Positions 7,058 to 15,942 of a stretch of DNA of 35,486 nucleotides are shown one piece after another. Below the pieces are notes generated by a model. It had not been told where the DNA came from and ran no database searches. It was given only the letters and a program-made list of their open reading frames with translations. How positions within the stretch are numbered: the first letter of the stretch is position 1; each line of letters begins with the position of its first letter. Location: assembly GCA_016845145.1 (NCBI GenBank), contig JAERTE010000135.1, forward strand, positions 1 through 35,486. Direction: 5' to 3'. A program made the position numbers and the translations under genes. The stretch is from Rhodospirillaceae bacterium (GTDB taxonomy: Bacteria > Pseudomonadota > Alphaproteobacteria > Rhodospirillales > Casp-alpha2).

Positions 7058-8209
7058 TTGGCGACAAATTTTAGAAATCCGGTTGCAGCCGGAGGCCGTT
7101 CGTCAAACGGTCCGATAAAGATCATGTTGGTTGATGATTCGGCCGTTATTCGCGGTTTGATCAATCGTATGATTACGCCCGAATCCGACATGGAAGTCGT
7201 TGCTTCCGTGCAGGATGGGCAGCGCGCCGTTGAAACCCTGACGCGCGATCCGTCCATTGATGTCATCCTTTTGGATATCGAGATGCCGGTGATGGATGGC
7301 CTCACCGCTTTGCCGAAACTAATTGCGGTGAAGAAGGACGTTAAAATCGTCATGGCGTCGACCTTGACCCTGGAAAACGCCGAAGTCAGCATGAAAGCGA
7401 TGAAACTGGGGGCATTGGATTATGTGCCCAAGCCGACTTCGACGCGCGAGATCGGTGGCGCCAGTGATTTCCGCAAGGAACTGCTCGACAAAGTGCGCGC
7501 GGTTATGGGCGGGGTTGCGATGCCCGCTGCTTCCGGCGCCACGACGGGCCGACAAGCGACACCTGGGCTGAAAAAGAGCCTGTATCCTGGCACTATCAAA
7601 TTGCGCGAAGCGCCAAAAATGCTACGTAAACCGGAAATCGTGGCCATCGGATCATCAACTGGCGGGCCGCAGGCGCTTTTTGAAGTGCTCAAGCATCTGC
7701 GCCCGGATATGCGATTGCCGATTGTAGTGACGCAGCACATGCCGCCGAAGTTCACCACCATATTGGCGCAGCACATGGCGCAGGCGTCGGGCCGCCAATG
7801 TGCCGAGGCACGCAATGGTGAACCACTGGCACCTGGACGCATCTATCTGGCGCCCGGTGATTTCCACATGGTGATTGAAGGTCAGGGCAATACGAAGACC
7901 ATCCGGCTCAACCAAGATCCGCCGGAAAACTTCTGTCGTCCAGCCGTGGACCCCATGTTTCGCAGCCTGGCGACGACCTTTGGCAGCCGCGTGCTGGCTG
8001 TTGTGCTGACTGGTATGGGCAGTGACGGTTGCAAGGGTGGTGAGGATATCGTAAATGCTGGGGGTGTACTGGTCGCCCAGGACGAGGCCACTAGTGTCGT
8101 ATGGGGCATGCCTGGGGCGGCTGCAACGGCCGGATTGTGTACCGAATTGCTGCCTTTGACCAAGGTCGCAGGATACATCAACGATTTCGTTGCCAAGGGG
8201 ATGCCATGA
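7058..8209 (+). CDS. cheB: Chemotaxis protein-glutamate methylesterase CheB
   Basis: CheB removes methyl groups (and deamidates Gln) on chemoreceptors when its receiver is phosphorylated by CheA. The 383-residue protein has a receiver (about 20-140, Asp73 in LLDIEMPVMDG), a basic linker and a C-terminal methylesterase domain. The catalytic triad is visible as Ser200 (GSSTGGPQ), His227 (TQHMPPKF) and Asp323 (GMGSDG). I chose TTG 7058 because GGGAG lies 8 nt upstream; TTG 7043 would start inside that ribosome site. Its stop overlaps the cheR start by 4 bp (ATGA). The order cheA-cheY-cheB-cheR is typical of alphaproteobacterial chemotaxis operons apart from the missing cheW. Confidence 0.93.
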   Translation: MATNFRNPVAAGGRSSNGPIKIMLVDDSAVIRGLINRMITPESDMEVVASVQDGQRAVETLTRDPSIDVILLDIEMPVMDGLTALPKLIAVKKDVKIVMASTLTLENAEVSMKAMKLGALDYVPKPTSTREIGGASDFRKELLDKVRAVMGGVAMPAASGATTGRQATPGLKKSLYPGTIKLREAPKMLRKPEIVAIGSSTGGPQALFEVLKHLRPDMRLPIVVTQHMPPKFTTILAQHMAQASGRQCAEARNGEPLAPGRIYLAPGDFHMVIEGQGNTKTIRLNQDPPENFCRPAVDPMFRSLATTFGSRVLAVVLTGMGSDGCKGGEDIVNAGGVLVAQDEATSVVWGMPGAAATAGLCTELLPLTKVAGYINDFVAKGMP

Positions 8210-9018
8210 AGCCGGAACAATTCGAATTTATGCGCGGCTTTTTGAAGGAACGTTCGGGCCTCGTGCTCGGAGACGACAAGGCTTACCTGCTTGAAAGCCG
8301 ACTAACTCCGGTTGCTCGAAAACAGGGTTTAAAGGACCTCGACGAACTGCTGTCCAAAGTTATGCTCGGCACCGATGCTGCGCTGGCGACCGCAGTCACC
8401 GAGGCCATGACCACAAACGAGTCGTTTTTCTTTCGTGACCAGAAACCATTTGATCTGTTTCGAGATACGGTGATTCCGCATCTTGCCGAACACCGTGCCA
8501 ATGAAAAGCGTTTTCGCGTGTGGTCTGCAGCTGCATCAAGCGGGCAAGAACCCTATTCCATCGGCATGTTGCTGCAGGAAGCCGCTGCTAGATTCCCGGG
8601 TTGGACGCATGAAATTGTCGGTACTGACCTTTCCAGCGAAATCATTGCCAAGGCCAAAAAGGGCATGTATTCGCAGTTCGAAGTACAGCGCGGTATGCCG
8701 ATCCAGTTGTTGGTGAAATACTTCGATAAGACCGGCGATCAATGGCAGATCAAACCCAATCTTCAGGCCATGGTGCAGTACAAGGTTTACAACCTGTTGC
8801 ATGATCTATCGTCGCTTGGGAAGTTCGATGTGGTGTTCTGCCGCAACGTGCTGATCTATTTCGATCAACCAACAAAGAAAGTCGTGCTGGAAAATATTGC
8901 CAAACTTATGCCCGCTGATGGCTTTCTGTTCCTCGGCGGCGCAGAAACGGTGCTGGGCATTACCGACCAATTCGCGCCTGTACCGGGCTTGCGCGGCATC
9001 TATAAAGTCAACGCTTAG
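8206..9018 (+). CDS. cheR: Chemotaxis protein methyltransferase CheR
   Basis: CheR methylates glutamates of chemoreceptors with S-adenosylmethionine, opposing CheB. The 270-residue protein has the N-terminal helical domain (MTTNESFFFRD near residue 66), the SAM-binding stretch VWSAAASSGQEPYSIGMLL, the DLSSEIIAKA motif and FCRNVLIYFD. The usual AACSSGEEPYS reads AAASSGQEPYS, a mild variation. The start ATG overlaps the cheB stop and has AGGGG upstream. The gene ends 35 bp from the convergent ctrA with no obvious terminator between them. Confidence 0.93.
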   Translation: MKPEQFEFMRGFLKERSGLVLGDDKAYLLESRLTPVARKQGLKDLDELLSKVMLGTDAALATAVTEAMTTNESFFFRDQKPFDLFRDTVIPHLAEHRANEKRFRVWSAAASSGQEPYSIGMLLQEAAARFPGWTHEIVGTDLSSEIIAKAKKGMYSQFEVQRGMPIQLLVKYFDKTGDQWQIKPNLQAMVQYKVYNLLHDLSSLGKFDVVFCRNVLIYFDQPTKKVVLENIAKLMPADGFLFLGGAETVLGITDQFAPVPGLRGIYKVNA

Positions 9019-9053
9019 TCTGATATTCAGCTAATTTAATCGACGCCATGTGT

Positions 9054-9767
9054 CTATGCGCGGGCGGCCTTGGGGGCTTCGTGCGCTTCATCGTCCGGAT
9101 CGCGGAGCACATAGCCCCGTCCCCAAACCGTTTCAATATAATTCTCCCCGCCAGTGGCGGTTGAGAGTTTCTTGCGCAGTTTGCAGATAAACACGTCGAT
9201 GATCTTCAACTCCGGCTCGTCCATGCCGCCATAGAGATGATTGAGGAACATTTCCTTGGTCAAGGTCGTGCCTTTGCGCAACGACAACAATTCCAGAATG
9301 CCGTATTCCTTGCCGGTCAGATGGACCGACTGGCCTTCGACCTCGACGGTCTGCGCGTCCAGATTGACAAGCATCTTGCCGGTTTCGATGATCGATTCCG
9401 AATGCCCTTGCGAGCGGCGCACGATGGCCTGAATGCGGGCGATCAACTCGTCTTTGTTGAACGGTTTGGTCAGGTAATCATCGGCTCCACCGCCCAATCC
9501 CTTGACCTTGTTCTCCGATTCAGTGAGACCCGAGAGGATCAACACCGGTGTCGCCACCTTGGCGGCGCGTAAGCCACGCAACACTTCCATGCCGTCCATG
9601 TCCGGCAGCATCAGATCGAGAACGATGATGTCGTAGTCGTAGAGTTTGCCGATCTCCAACCCGTCTTCGCCGAGATCGGTTGCATCGATCACCATCCCCG
9701 CTTTTTCCAGCATCATCTTGATGCTTTGCTGGGTAGTCGGATCATCTTCTACCAGGAGTACGCGCAT
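9054..9767 (-). CDS. ctrA: Cell-cycle master response regulator CtrA
   Basis: CtrA is an OmpR-type transcription factor phosphorylated through CckA-ChpT. In Rhodospirillales it mainly controls motility, and in Caulobacter also the cell cycle. The 237-residue product has receiver residues Glu8-Asp9 and Asp51 ([11 protein letters not shown]), the same phosphosite number as Caulobacter CtrA. The DNA-binding domain from [20 protein letters not shown] through [15 protein letters not shown] and [13 protein letters not shown] matches CtrA closely rather than generic OmpR proteins. The C-terminus is a short Ala-rich tail. GGAGGG lies 5 nt before the ATG. Its position next to the che genes and near chpT ties the phosphorelay to motility. 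Confidence 0.96.
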   Translation of the reverse strand: MRVLLVEDDPTTQQSIKMMLEKAGMVIDATDLGEDGLEIGKLYDYDIIVLDLMLPDMDGMEVLRGLRAAKVATPVLILSGLTESENKVKGLGGGADDYLTKPFNKDELIARIQAIVRRSQGHSESIIETGKMLVNLDAQTVEVEGQSVHLTGKEYGILELLSLRKGTTLTKEMFLNHLYGGMDEPELKIIDVFICKLRKKLSTATGGENYIETVWGRGYVLRDPDDEAHEAPKAARA

Positions 9768-9931
9768 TTAACCCTCCGGCGCCGCCAGAAATATGACGTT
9801 AACCATATGACGCAAAAGTTAACGACGCAACCCTGACCCTGGAGTCGCCCATAAGTCATTGATTTTGAAGAATTCAATGCGCTCAGGATTGTTGCCGAGG
9901 AATTATGTGTTAAGGATTTCGCGAATCGCCG
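9768..9931 (-). promoter_or_regulatory. ctrA upstream region with TTAACCAT, GTTAAC and GANTC sites
   Basis: The 164 bp between ctrA and the crotonase gene hold a TTAACCAT element (9799-9806), the CtrA half-site form seen in several alphaproteobacteria, and GTTAAC at 9798-9803 and 9818-9823, with a third at 9931-9936 touching the crotonase stop. Two GANTC sites lie at 9842-9846 and 9923-9927, the target of the CcrM methylase. No classical TTAA-N7-TTAA site is present. The arrangement fits autoregulated, methylation-sensitive ctrA transcription, by analogy with Caulobacter. Confidence 0.5.
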
Positions 9932-10696
9932 TTAACCAACTTTTTTGCTTTCAGCATAGATTCGCGCGGCTTCGTCAATCTTGCCAGAACTCATCATCAA
10001 TGTGTTCAATTGCTTGCCGACAAGAAGAGCGTCGCTCATTGGCAGCGTTGCCATGGCACGATGTGTCTCTTTTGTGAGCCGTACCGAAACGGGATCGAGC
10101 GCGGCTAATCGAGTTGTGAATTCATCGGCCAGTTCGGCAAGGGCTTGCGCGCCATCGGCCAGCTGGTTGATCAACCCCAATCGGTAAAGGTGCTCGGCGC
10201 CATAAAGATCGGCGGACAACAGCAATTCTAGCGATTGCCTGGGTCCCACCAGGCGCGAAAGCACAGCGGTATTGATGGCTGCAGGGAAGCCGCCCCGCAT
10301 CTCCAATGCACCGAATTTCGCGCCGCGTTCGGCGAGCACGAAATCACAACCCATGGCCAACGTGAAACCGCCGGCGACTGCGTATCCTTCAACCACGGCG
10401 ACAGTGGATTTGGCTGTCGTGTGTAGGATTTCGAATATACGCGTCCAAGCATCGTCGTTGTCCAGCATGCGCTCAAGCGTATCGTCGGCGGATGCCTCGC
10501 CTAGGTCGCGCCCGGCGGCGAGGTGTCCGCCGCTCCCGGTGATTACGATGCAACGGCATGCGTCATCGCCGGCAGCAGCCCGGAGCCCGTCTGCGATGGC
10601 ATGGATCATTTCCAATGTCAGGGCGTTGCGTTTCTCCGGACGGTTGAGGCGGAGCGTTGTTATTCCGTTGGCATGCTGCCGTTCGACGATGGTCAT
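9932..10696 (-). CDS. Enoyl-CoA hydratase/isomerase family protein (crotonase)
   Basis: This is a crotonase-fold enzyme of about 254 residues acting on a CoA thioester. Seen are LRLNRPEKRNALT near the start, the oxyanion-hole segments AAGRDLGE and AVAGGFTLAMGCD, and the two positions that are catalytic Glu in enoyl-CoA hydratase: LEMRGGFP keeps the first and SLELLLSAD keeps the second. The usual PGAGG loop is replaced by PAAIN, so substrate or reaction may differ (hydratase, isomerase or hydrolase). I use ATG 10696; a TTG five codons earlier is possible. It lies downstream of the IclR gene on the same strand and probably shares its transcript, so it may serve the divergent acyl-CoA operon, for example with unsaturated side substrates. 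Confidence 0.8.
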   Translation of the reverse strand: MTIVERQHANGITTLRLNRPEKRNALTLEMIHAIADGLRAAAGDDACRCIVITGSGGHLAAGRDLGEASADDTLERMLDNDDAWTRIFEILHTTAKSTVAVVEGYAVAGGFTLAMGCDFVLAERGAKFGALEMRGGFPAAINTAVLSRLVGPRQSLELLLSADLYGAEHLYRLGLINQLADGAQALAELADEFTTRLAALDPVSVRLTKETHRAMATLPMSDALLVGKQLNTLMMSSGKIDEAARIYAESKKVG

Positions 10697-10746
10697 GGTG
10701 GGGGCTTTCAAAAGGTTGTGATGGTTTTGGGTGTGCGGCCCGGATG

Positions 10747-11535
10747 TTAGCGGGCGACGTCTTGTGTCTGGGCTAGGTCCGCCACCATTTTAGCCAACTG
10801 GCGACCGATCTCCGGTAGTTGATCAAGGCTGATCTGCGACGCCAAACCTCCGCAATTAAACGCCAGAATGCTGCCGTTGGCCAGTTGCAGCGGCACGCCG
10901 ACTGCGTGGTAGTCGGTCATCCAATCTCCGGCTGAAACGGTGTAGCCGTGCTCACGGAAGTGCGCTACGGCACTTTCCATGCCGGCTTCGATGTCCGCGA
11001 CCATCTCGGGCGCCACGGCGCCAATTTCGGTCAGCAAGGCTTCCTGGCGACTGGGCGAGAGGGCAGCGAGATAAGCGCGTCCCAACGCTGTCTTTGCTAG
11101 GTCACGGTCGACGCCGATGTCCAACGGCACGGTGGTGAGGCTGCCGTGTCGGGCGCGCTCGATAACGATCATCGTCAAGCCGTCACGGACGCCAAGGCTC
11201 AGCGCACCCCGACAAGAATCGGCCAGTTGTTGCATCATCGGACGCGCCACCTCGCGGATCGAGAGCTGACGGAGCACCGGGTATCCGAGCGATAGGATGT
11301 GGGGATGCAGGGAATAGCGACCGGTCAATTCATCGAGATGCAGATAGCCGAGCGCCAGCAGTGTGAACGTGAGGCGCGATACGGTTGGTTTGGGAAATCC
11401 CGTTCGATTGGCGATTTCGGCATTGGAAAGCCCGCGATCATCGGCATCGAAGACCTTGAGGACCTCAAGCCCACGCGCAAGAGACCGCACGAATTGACGA
11501 TTACCTTCAGCCTTGCCGGTGGCAACCAGGTCCAT
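10747..11535 (-). CDS. IclR-family transcriptional regulator
   Basis: This 262-residue regulator has an N-terminal winged helix (SLARGLEVLKVFD, then LSNAEIANRTGFPKPTVSRL as recognition helix, then LGYLHLDELTGRYSL) and a C-terminal IclR effector domain (about 90-255, with MIVIERARH, IGVDRDLAKTALGRAYLAAL and AGDWMTDYHAVGVPL). IclR proteins of the PcaR/PobR type often control aromatic and dicarboxylate catabolism. I start at ATG 11535; longer in-frame starts add a stretch unlike the family. It is divergent from the acyl-CoA synthetase operon with a 118-bp shared promoter region, so it is the obvious candidate regulator of that operon, with the substrate or its CoA ester as effector. Confidence 0.88.
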   Translation of the reverse strand: MDLVATGKAEGNRQFVRSLARGLEVLKVFDADDRGLSNAEIANRTGFPKPTVSRLTFTLLALGYLHLDELTGRYSLHPHILSLGYPVLRQLSIREVARPMMQQLADSCRGALSLGVRDGLTMIVIERARHGSLTTVPLDIGVDRDLAKTALGRAYLAALSPSRQEALLTEIGAVAPEMVADIEAGMESAVAHFREHGYTVSAGDWMTDYHAVGVPLQLANGSILAFNCGGLASQISLDQLPEIGRQLAKMVADLAQTQDVAR

Positions 11536-11653
11536 GTTTTTGCGAATACCCAAGGCATATCTCGCTCGGTTGTTGATGTCCACTTGACAATTTATCTTGG
11601 CACGGCGATACAAAGACGTCAATTTTCAAAACAGAGTTCCGCATAGCAAAATT
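11536..11653 (+). promoter_or_regulatory. Divergent IclR/acyl-CoA operon promoter
   Basis: A rightward sigma-70-like promoter is visible: TTGACA at 11584-11589, a 17-bp spacer, and GATACA at 11607-11612. An imperfect inverted repeat, TCTTGG-N10-CAAAGA (11595-11600 and 11611-11616), covers the spacer and -10, a plausible site for the adjacent IclR regulator. TTGAC and GTCAA at 11584-11588 and 11618-11622 form a wider dyad around the same centre. The downstream gene has no clear Shine-Dalgarno. Confidence 0.45.
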
Positions 11654-13744
11654 ATGACCAATGCCATTCAATCCATGCTCAATCCGGCTTCAGTTGCCAT
11701 CATCGGTGCATCACCCGATGCCAACAAACTGAACGGTCGACCGTTTCATTTCATGCGCCGCGACGGCTACGCGGGACGCTTGTATCCGGTGAACCCTCGG
11801 TACGAAGAGATCGACGGGGTGCGCTGCTATCCTGATATCGACTCCCTGCCCGAAGCGCCCGATATGGCCATCGTTGCCGTATCCGCTGCGCGCACCGTGG
11901 AAACCGTCACCGCCCTGGGTAAAAAGGGCGTACCGGTGGCGGTAATATTCTCATCGGGGTTTGGCGAAATGGGGCCGGAAGGCAAGGCGCTGGAGACGGA
12001 GCTATTGGAAACGGCGCGTGCGCACGGAATACGTATCTGCGGCCCCAACAACTTAGGCCTGATCAACGGGTTCGAGCATGTTACAGCGACGTTCAGCCAA
12101 TATGCCGATACACCTCCGCAACCGGGACCGGTAGCATTTGCCTCGCAATCGGGCGCATTTGGGACAGGTATTACTTCGATGGCGCGTAGCCGCGGCATCG
12201 GTTTCGGGTATTTCGTCAATACCGGCAACCAAATCGACATCAGCTTGATGGAGGTTTTGGAAGTCGCGTTGGAGGATGACCGGATTACCGTTGCCGCCGC
12301 CTACCTGGAAGGACTAAGCGATGCAGATGCGTTGATCCGCCTGGCCGACAAAGCCATGGCGATGGGCAAGCCGTTGATTGTTGCCAAAGTCGGGCGCAAG
12401 GGCGCGGGCGCACGTGCGGCTGCTTCACATACGGGGTCATTGGCCGGCGAGGATGAGGTGTTTGACGGTATCGCGCGTCAGCATGGGATTATCCGCGCCC
12501 GCAACGAGGAACACATGCTCGATCTCGTGGCGGCGTTTATCGGCACCGATGCGGCGAAAGGCCGTGGTATCGGTATCTTGACGCAATCGGGCGGCGCCGG
12601 CGCGTTGATGGCGGATCGGGCTGAGGAATTGGGCTACGAGGTGCCGCTACCGTCGGATGAAACCAAATCCAAATTGGCGGAAGTCATTCCGGCATTCGGG
12701 GCGTTGGGCAACCCGGTGGATATTACCGGTCAGTTTCTGGCCGAGCCGAAAATATTGAAAGACAGTGTGGCACATTTGTTGGACGATCCGGCCATCGATG
12801 TGGCCGTCGTTTGGCTGCAGTTGATGCACGGATATTCGGATCTTCTGGTCGATGTGTTCCGTGATATCCGCTCACGGGTCACCAAACCCTTTGTGGTCTG
12901 CTGGATCGAGCCGCCCGAAAGAGCCCGTCTGGCGCTGACGGAAATGGGTATTTGCGTCATCTCGGCGACGGAACGCGCGGTGGAGGCTGCTGGTGGGTTG
13001 ATCGACTTGGGTGAAGCCCGCGAGCGTTGCCAGAACCGCCCGGCTTTTGTCGCCACGGATTTGACCCAGCCGGAAAGTACGCGACCTGTTGCGGCAGTCG
13101 AGGCGCATGCTTTGCTGACGGCTGGCGGTGTGCCGTTGGTGTCATGCGCATTAGCTGCGACGCCTGAGGAAGCGGCGAAAACCGCTGAGACTGTCGGGTA
13201 TCCGGTCGCGCTGAAAATCGAGTCGCCCGACATTCAGCACAAATTCGACGTTGGTGGCGTTGCATTGGGTTTGGCCGATGCCGATGCCGTGCAGACAGCG
13301 GCGGAACAGATGTTGGCGCAAGTCTCAGGCACCGCCCCGGATGCGCAAATCGATGGCTTTTTGCTCCAGCAAATGGCCCCGACGGCGACGGAGATGGTGA
13401 TCGGTATGCGCCGCGACCCGGTGTTCGGACCGGTGGTGATGGTGGGCTTGGGCGGTGTGCTCATCGAGGTTTTGAAGGACGTAGCCTTCGCCCGCGCACC
13501 GCTCAGCGAGGCCGATGCGTTGCTTATGTTGGATCGCCTACGCGGACGTGCCATGCTTGATGGAGTACGCGGACAATCTGCAGTCGATCGTGTGGCCGTG
13601 GCCCGTGCCTTGGTGGCGGTGGGTGAATTCGCCCTGGCCAATCCGCAGGTGCAGGAACTGGATTTAAACCCTGTATTCGCAGGCGCGGATGGCGTTGTAG
13701 CCGTGGACTGGTTGATGATGGCAGAGGCCAAGGAACAAGGATGA
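11654..13744 (+). CDS. ADP(NDP)-forming acyl-CoA synthetase, single-chain (acetate--CoA ligase family)
   Basis: This is a two-part acyl-CoA synthetase of 696 residues that makes an acyl-CoA from acid, CoA and ATP through a phosphohistidine, giving ADP rather than AMP. The N-terminal CoA-binding Rossmann part (NPASVAIIGASPDANKLNG, residues 8-26) and the ligase part carry the phosphorylated His259 in ASHTGSLAGED; the C-terminal third (about 485-696) is an ATP-grasp domain (GYPVALKIESPDIQHKFDVGG, LDLNPVF). ATG 11654 is chosen because the family motif begins eight residues later; the ribosome site is weak. As first gene of the operon it would activate the acid brought in by the next gene's transporter. 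Known adipate (dca) systems are usually described with other activating enzymes, so an ADP-forming ligase is notable. The substrate is inferred only from neighbours. Confidence 0.85.
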   Translation: MTNAIQSMLNPASVAIIGASPDANKLNGRPFHFMRRDGYAGRLYPVNPRYEEIDGVRCYPDIDSLPEAPDMAIVAVSAARTVETVTALGKKGVPVAVIFSSGFGEMGPEGKALETELLETARAHGIRICGPNNLGLINGFEHVTATFSQYADTPPQPGPVAFASQSGAFGTGITSMARSRGIGFGYFVNTGNQIDISLMEVLEVALEDDRITVAAAYLEGLSDADALIRLADKAMAMGKPLIVAKVGRKGAGARAAASHTGSLAGEDEVFDGIARQHGIIRARNEEHMLDLVAAFIGTDAAKGRGIGILTQSGGAGALMADRAEELGYEVPLPSDETKSKLAEVIPAFGALGNPVDITGQFLAEPKILKDSVAHLLDDPAIDVAVVWLQLMHGYSDLLVDVFRDIRSRVTKPFVVCWIEPPERARLALTEMGICVISATERAVEAAGGLIDLGEARERCQNRPAFVATDLTQPESTRPVAAVEAHALLTAGGVPLVSCALAATPEEAAKTAETVGYPVALKIESPDIQHKFDVGGVALGLADADAVQTAAEQMLAQVSGTAPDAQIDGFLLQQMAPTATEMVIGMRRDPVFGPVVMVGLGGVLIEVLKDVAFARAPLSEADALLMLDRLRGRAMLDGVRGQSAVDRVAVARALVAVGEFALANPQVQELDLNPVFAGADGVVAVDWLMMAEAKEQG

Positions 13745-13751
13745 CGCGCGC

Positions 13752-15137
13752 GTGAGCTCACAGCTCCGATTTACGATCATTGTCGCAGCGGCTTGCGTCA
13801 GCATCATGCTGGCGTTGATGCCGACGCCGGTGGGTGTCCAGCCCACGGCGCTTCCTGCGCTGGCCCTGATTTTGTTCACCGTATCCATGTGGGCGTCGAG
13901 TGCGTTGCCTGAATACGTGACGGCACTGACCTTTTTCTGTATCGCCGCCATTTCCGCCATCGCATCGCCGGCGTCGATTTTCGCCGGATTTCAATCCTCG
14001 GCGCTTTGGCTGGTGTTCGGCGGATTGATCATCGGCGCGGCCGCCGACCGCACGGGTCTTGGGCTTTGGGTGGCGCGCGCGGGATTTCGTAATGTGGGCG
14101 CCAGTTACGGCTCGATGATCGCCGCCATCTTGATCGGCTCGCTGTTGCTCAGCCTTATAATTCCGTCGTCCGTTGCCAGGCTCGCGATCGTGCTGACACC
14201 GGTGATGGCCGTTGCCCGTCAGGCCGGGTTGCCGCCGGGCTCGCGCGGTTTCATAGGTGCGGTGATCGCGGTGGTGTTTGGCAACTACCTTATTGGCCAT
14301 GGGTTTTTACCGGCCAATCTGACCAATATTCTGCTGCTCGGCACCATGGGCACCATGTACGGGATCGAGGTTTCCTACGGTGAGTATCTGTTGCTCAATC
14401 TACCGGTAATCTCGGTGCTGCGCGGCGTGCTTGTGTGGGTATTGGTCGTGTGGTTGTTCAAGCCGGAAGGCGAGGTGACGTCGTTCTCTTCCATAGAGCC
14501 GCAACCCTTGGACGACGACGGCCGCAAACTGCTGGTCATTGTCGGGTTTGCACTGCTGTTGTGGGCGACTGATTTCATTCACGGCGTGGCGCCGGGCTGG
14601 ATCGCCATGGCGGTCGCTGTGATCTGCCTGATGCCGGGTATTGACCTGGTGCCGGCGCGTTTGTTCGCCGAAAAAATCAACATGGTAACGGTCTTGTTTG
14701 TCGCGGCGATCCTTGGCATCGGCCCGGTGCTGCTCGAATCCGGCGGCGGCAAATTGCTTGGCGGCTTGATTTCAGGCGCCGCGGGTTGGGAAGGGCAGTC
14801 GGTATTTTACGGCTATCACGCGATCTCCGTCGTGTCGTTTGTCACGGCGCTTGTGACCAATGTTTCGGGCTCCATAGCAATCGTCACGCCAACGGTCGCC
14901 GATTTGGCCGAGACCACGGGACTGCCGATAAAGGTTGCCGCCCTGGCGCAATTGAACGGCTTAACTTCGGTGTTGTTTCCCTATCAGGCGCTGCCGCTTA
15001 TGGTCGGCTTGGCCATGGGCGGCGTGCCGATGATCAGGGTCGTGAAATTCTCAATGTTGCTCGCGACCATCGGGCTCGTCGTGCTGACACCGCTGAATTA
15101 TGTCTACTGGCAATTCCTCGGGTACATCCCGGGATAA
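13752..15137 (+). CDS. SLC13/DASS-type anion (dicarboxylate) transporter
   Basis: This inner-membrane transporter of 461 residues has about 11-12 hydrophobic segments and the repeated fold of the divalent anion:sodium symporter family. The two helical-hairpin motifs read IPSSVARLAIVLTP (about residue 135) and TNVSGSIAIVTPTVAD (about 370), in place of the more common SNTAT forms; QALPLMVGLAMGGV follows. Members carry succinate, citrate, other di- or tricarboxylates, or sulfate. The GTG start is 7 bp after the synthetase stop. Placed between an acid-activating ligase and beta-oxidation genes, it most likely imports the organic acid degraded by this operon. Confidence 0.78.
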   Translation: MSSQLRFTIIVAAACVSIMLALMPTPVGVQPTALPALALILFTVSMWASSALPEYVTALTFFCIAAISAIASPASIFAGFQSSALWLVFGGLIIGAAADRTGLGLWVARAGFRNVGASYGSMIAAILIGSLLLSLIIPSSVARLAIVLTPVMAVARQAGLPPGSRGFIGAVIAVVFGNYLIGHGFLPANLTNILLLGTMGTMYGIEVSYGEYLLLNLPVISVLRGVLVWVLVVWLFKPEGEVTSFSSIEPQPLDDDGRKLLVIVGFALLLWATDFIHGVAPGWIAMAVAVICLMPGIDLVPARLFAEKINMVTVLFVAAILGIGPVLLESGGGKLLGGLISGAAGWEGQSVFYGYHAISVVSFVTALVTNVSGSIAIVTPTVADLAETTGLPIKVAALAQLNGLTSVLFPYQALPLMVGLAMGGVPMIRVVKFSMLLATIGLVVLTPLNYVYWQFLGYIPG

Positions 15138-15161
15138 TAGGAAATCGAGAGGGAGATACAG

Positions 15162-15932
15162 ATGTCATTGGTATTATTGGAACGCCCCGAAGACGGCATT
15201 GCGCTGATCCGCATGAACCGGCCCGAGGCCATGAACGCGCTGTCCAACGCGACGCGCGAGGAACTGGCCGAGCGCTTCCAAGAGGTTCAGGCCGATGACA
15301 GCGTGCGCGTTGTCGTCATTACAGGTAACGAGAAAGCCTTTGTCGCCGGAGCGGATCTCAAAGAGTTTGCCGATCTCGGCACCAACGACTGGGCATTTAC
15401 TGACGCCCGGAAAATGTGGCGCACCATTGCCGCGTGCACCAAGCCGGTTGTCGCAGCGGTGAATGGTTTTGCCTTGGGTGGCGGCTGTGAGTTGGCACTG
15501 CATTGTGACATCATCGTTGCCGGCGAGAACGCCAAGATGGGCCTGCCGGAAATCCAAGTCGGCGTGCTGCCGGGTGGCGGTGGTACGCAGCGACTGACGC
15601 GAACGGTCGGCAAGTATAAAGCCCTCAAAATGATGCTCACTGCAGAGTGGGTCTCTGGCAAGGAAGCCTGCGACATGGGAATGGTATCGGAAGTGGTGCC
15701 CGACGATGAAGTCGTCGACCGTGCCATGGCGATCGCGCGCAAGATTGCCAAAATGCCGCCGTTGGGCGCCAAGCTGATCAAGGAAGTGACCCTCGCCGGC
15801 ATGGACGCCTCGCTGGAAACCGGCTTGATGCTGGAACGGAAAGGTTTCGAGATTTTGTTCTCGACGGAAGATCAGAAGGAAGGCGCCAAGGCCTTCATCG
15901 AAAAACGTAAACCTGAATTCAAAGGTAAATAG
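15162..15932 (+). CDS. paaF: Enoyl-CoA hydratase, PaaF-like
   Basis: This 256-residue crotonase would hydrate a 2,3-enoyl-CoA such as 2,3-dehydroadipyl-CoA to the 3-hydroxy ester. AFVAGADLKEFAD and FALGGGCELALHCD build the oxyanion hole; PEIQVGVLPGGGGTQRL carries the first catalytic Glu. The position of the second hydratase Glu is Lys (ALKMMLT), as I recall also for E. coli PaaF, and the C-terminal FIEKRKPEFKGK closely resembles the PaaF ending. Together these favour PaaF over FadB-like or isomerase crotonases. The ATG has GGGAG upstream. The paaH-like gene follows within about 10 bp. Confidence 0.85.
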   Translation: MSLVLLERPEDGIALIRMNRPEAMNALSNATREELAERFQEVQADDSVRVVVITGNEKAFVAGADLKEFADLGTNDWAFTDARKMWRTIAACTKPVVAAVNGFALGGGCELALHCDIIVAGENAKMGLPEIQVGVLPGGGGTQRLTRTVGKYKALKMMLTAEWVSGKEACDMGMVSEVVPDDEVVDRAMAIARKIAKMPPLGAKLIKEVTLAGMDASLETGLMLERKGFEILFSTEDQKEGAKAFIEKRKPEFKGK

Positions 15933-15942
15933 GAATATGACA

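Noticed and set aside
9798..9823. Classical CtrA site TTAA-N7-TTAA upstream of ctrA
   Set aside because: The two TTAA elements are 16 bp apart, not 7; only the half-site form can be supported.
15162..15932. Lys at the second catalytic Glu position of the PaaF-like hydratase as a sign of inactivation
   Set aside because: As I recall E. coli PaaF also has Lys there and is active, so this is a subfamily trait.
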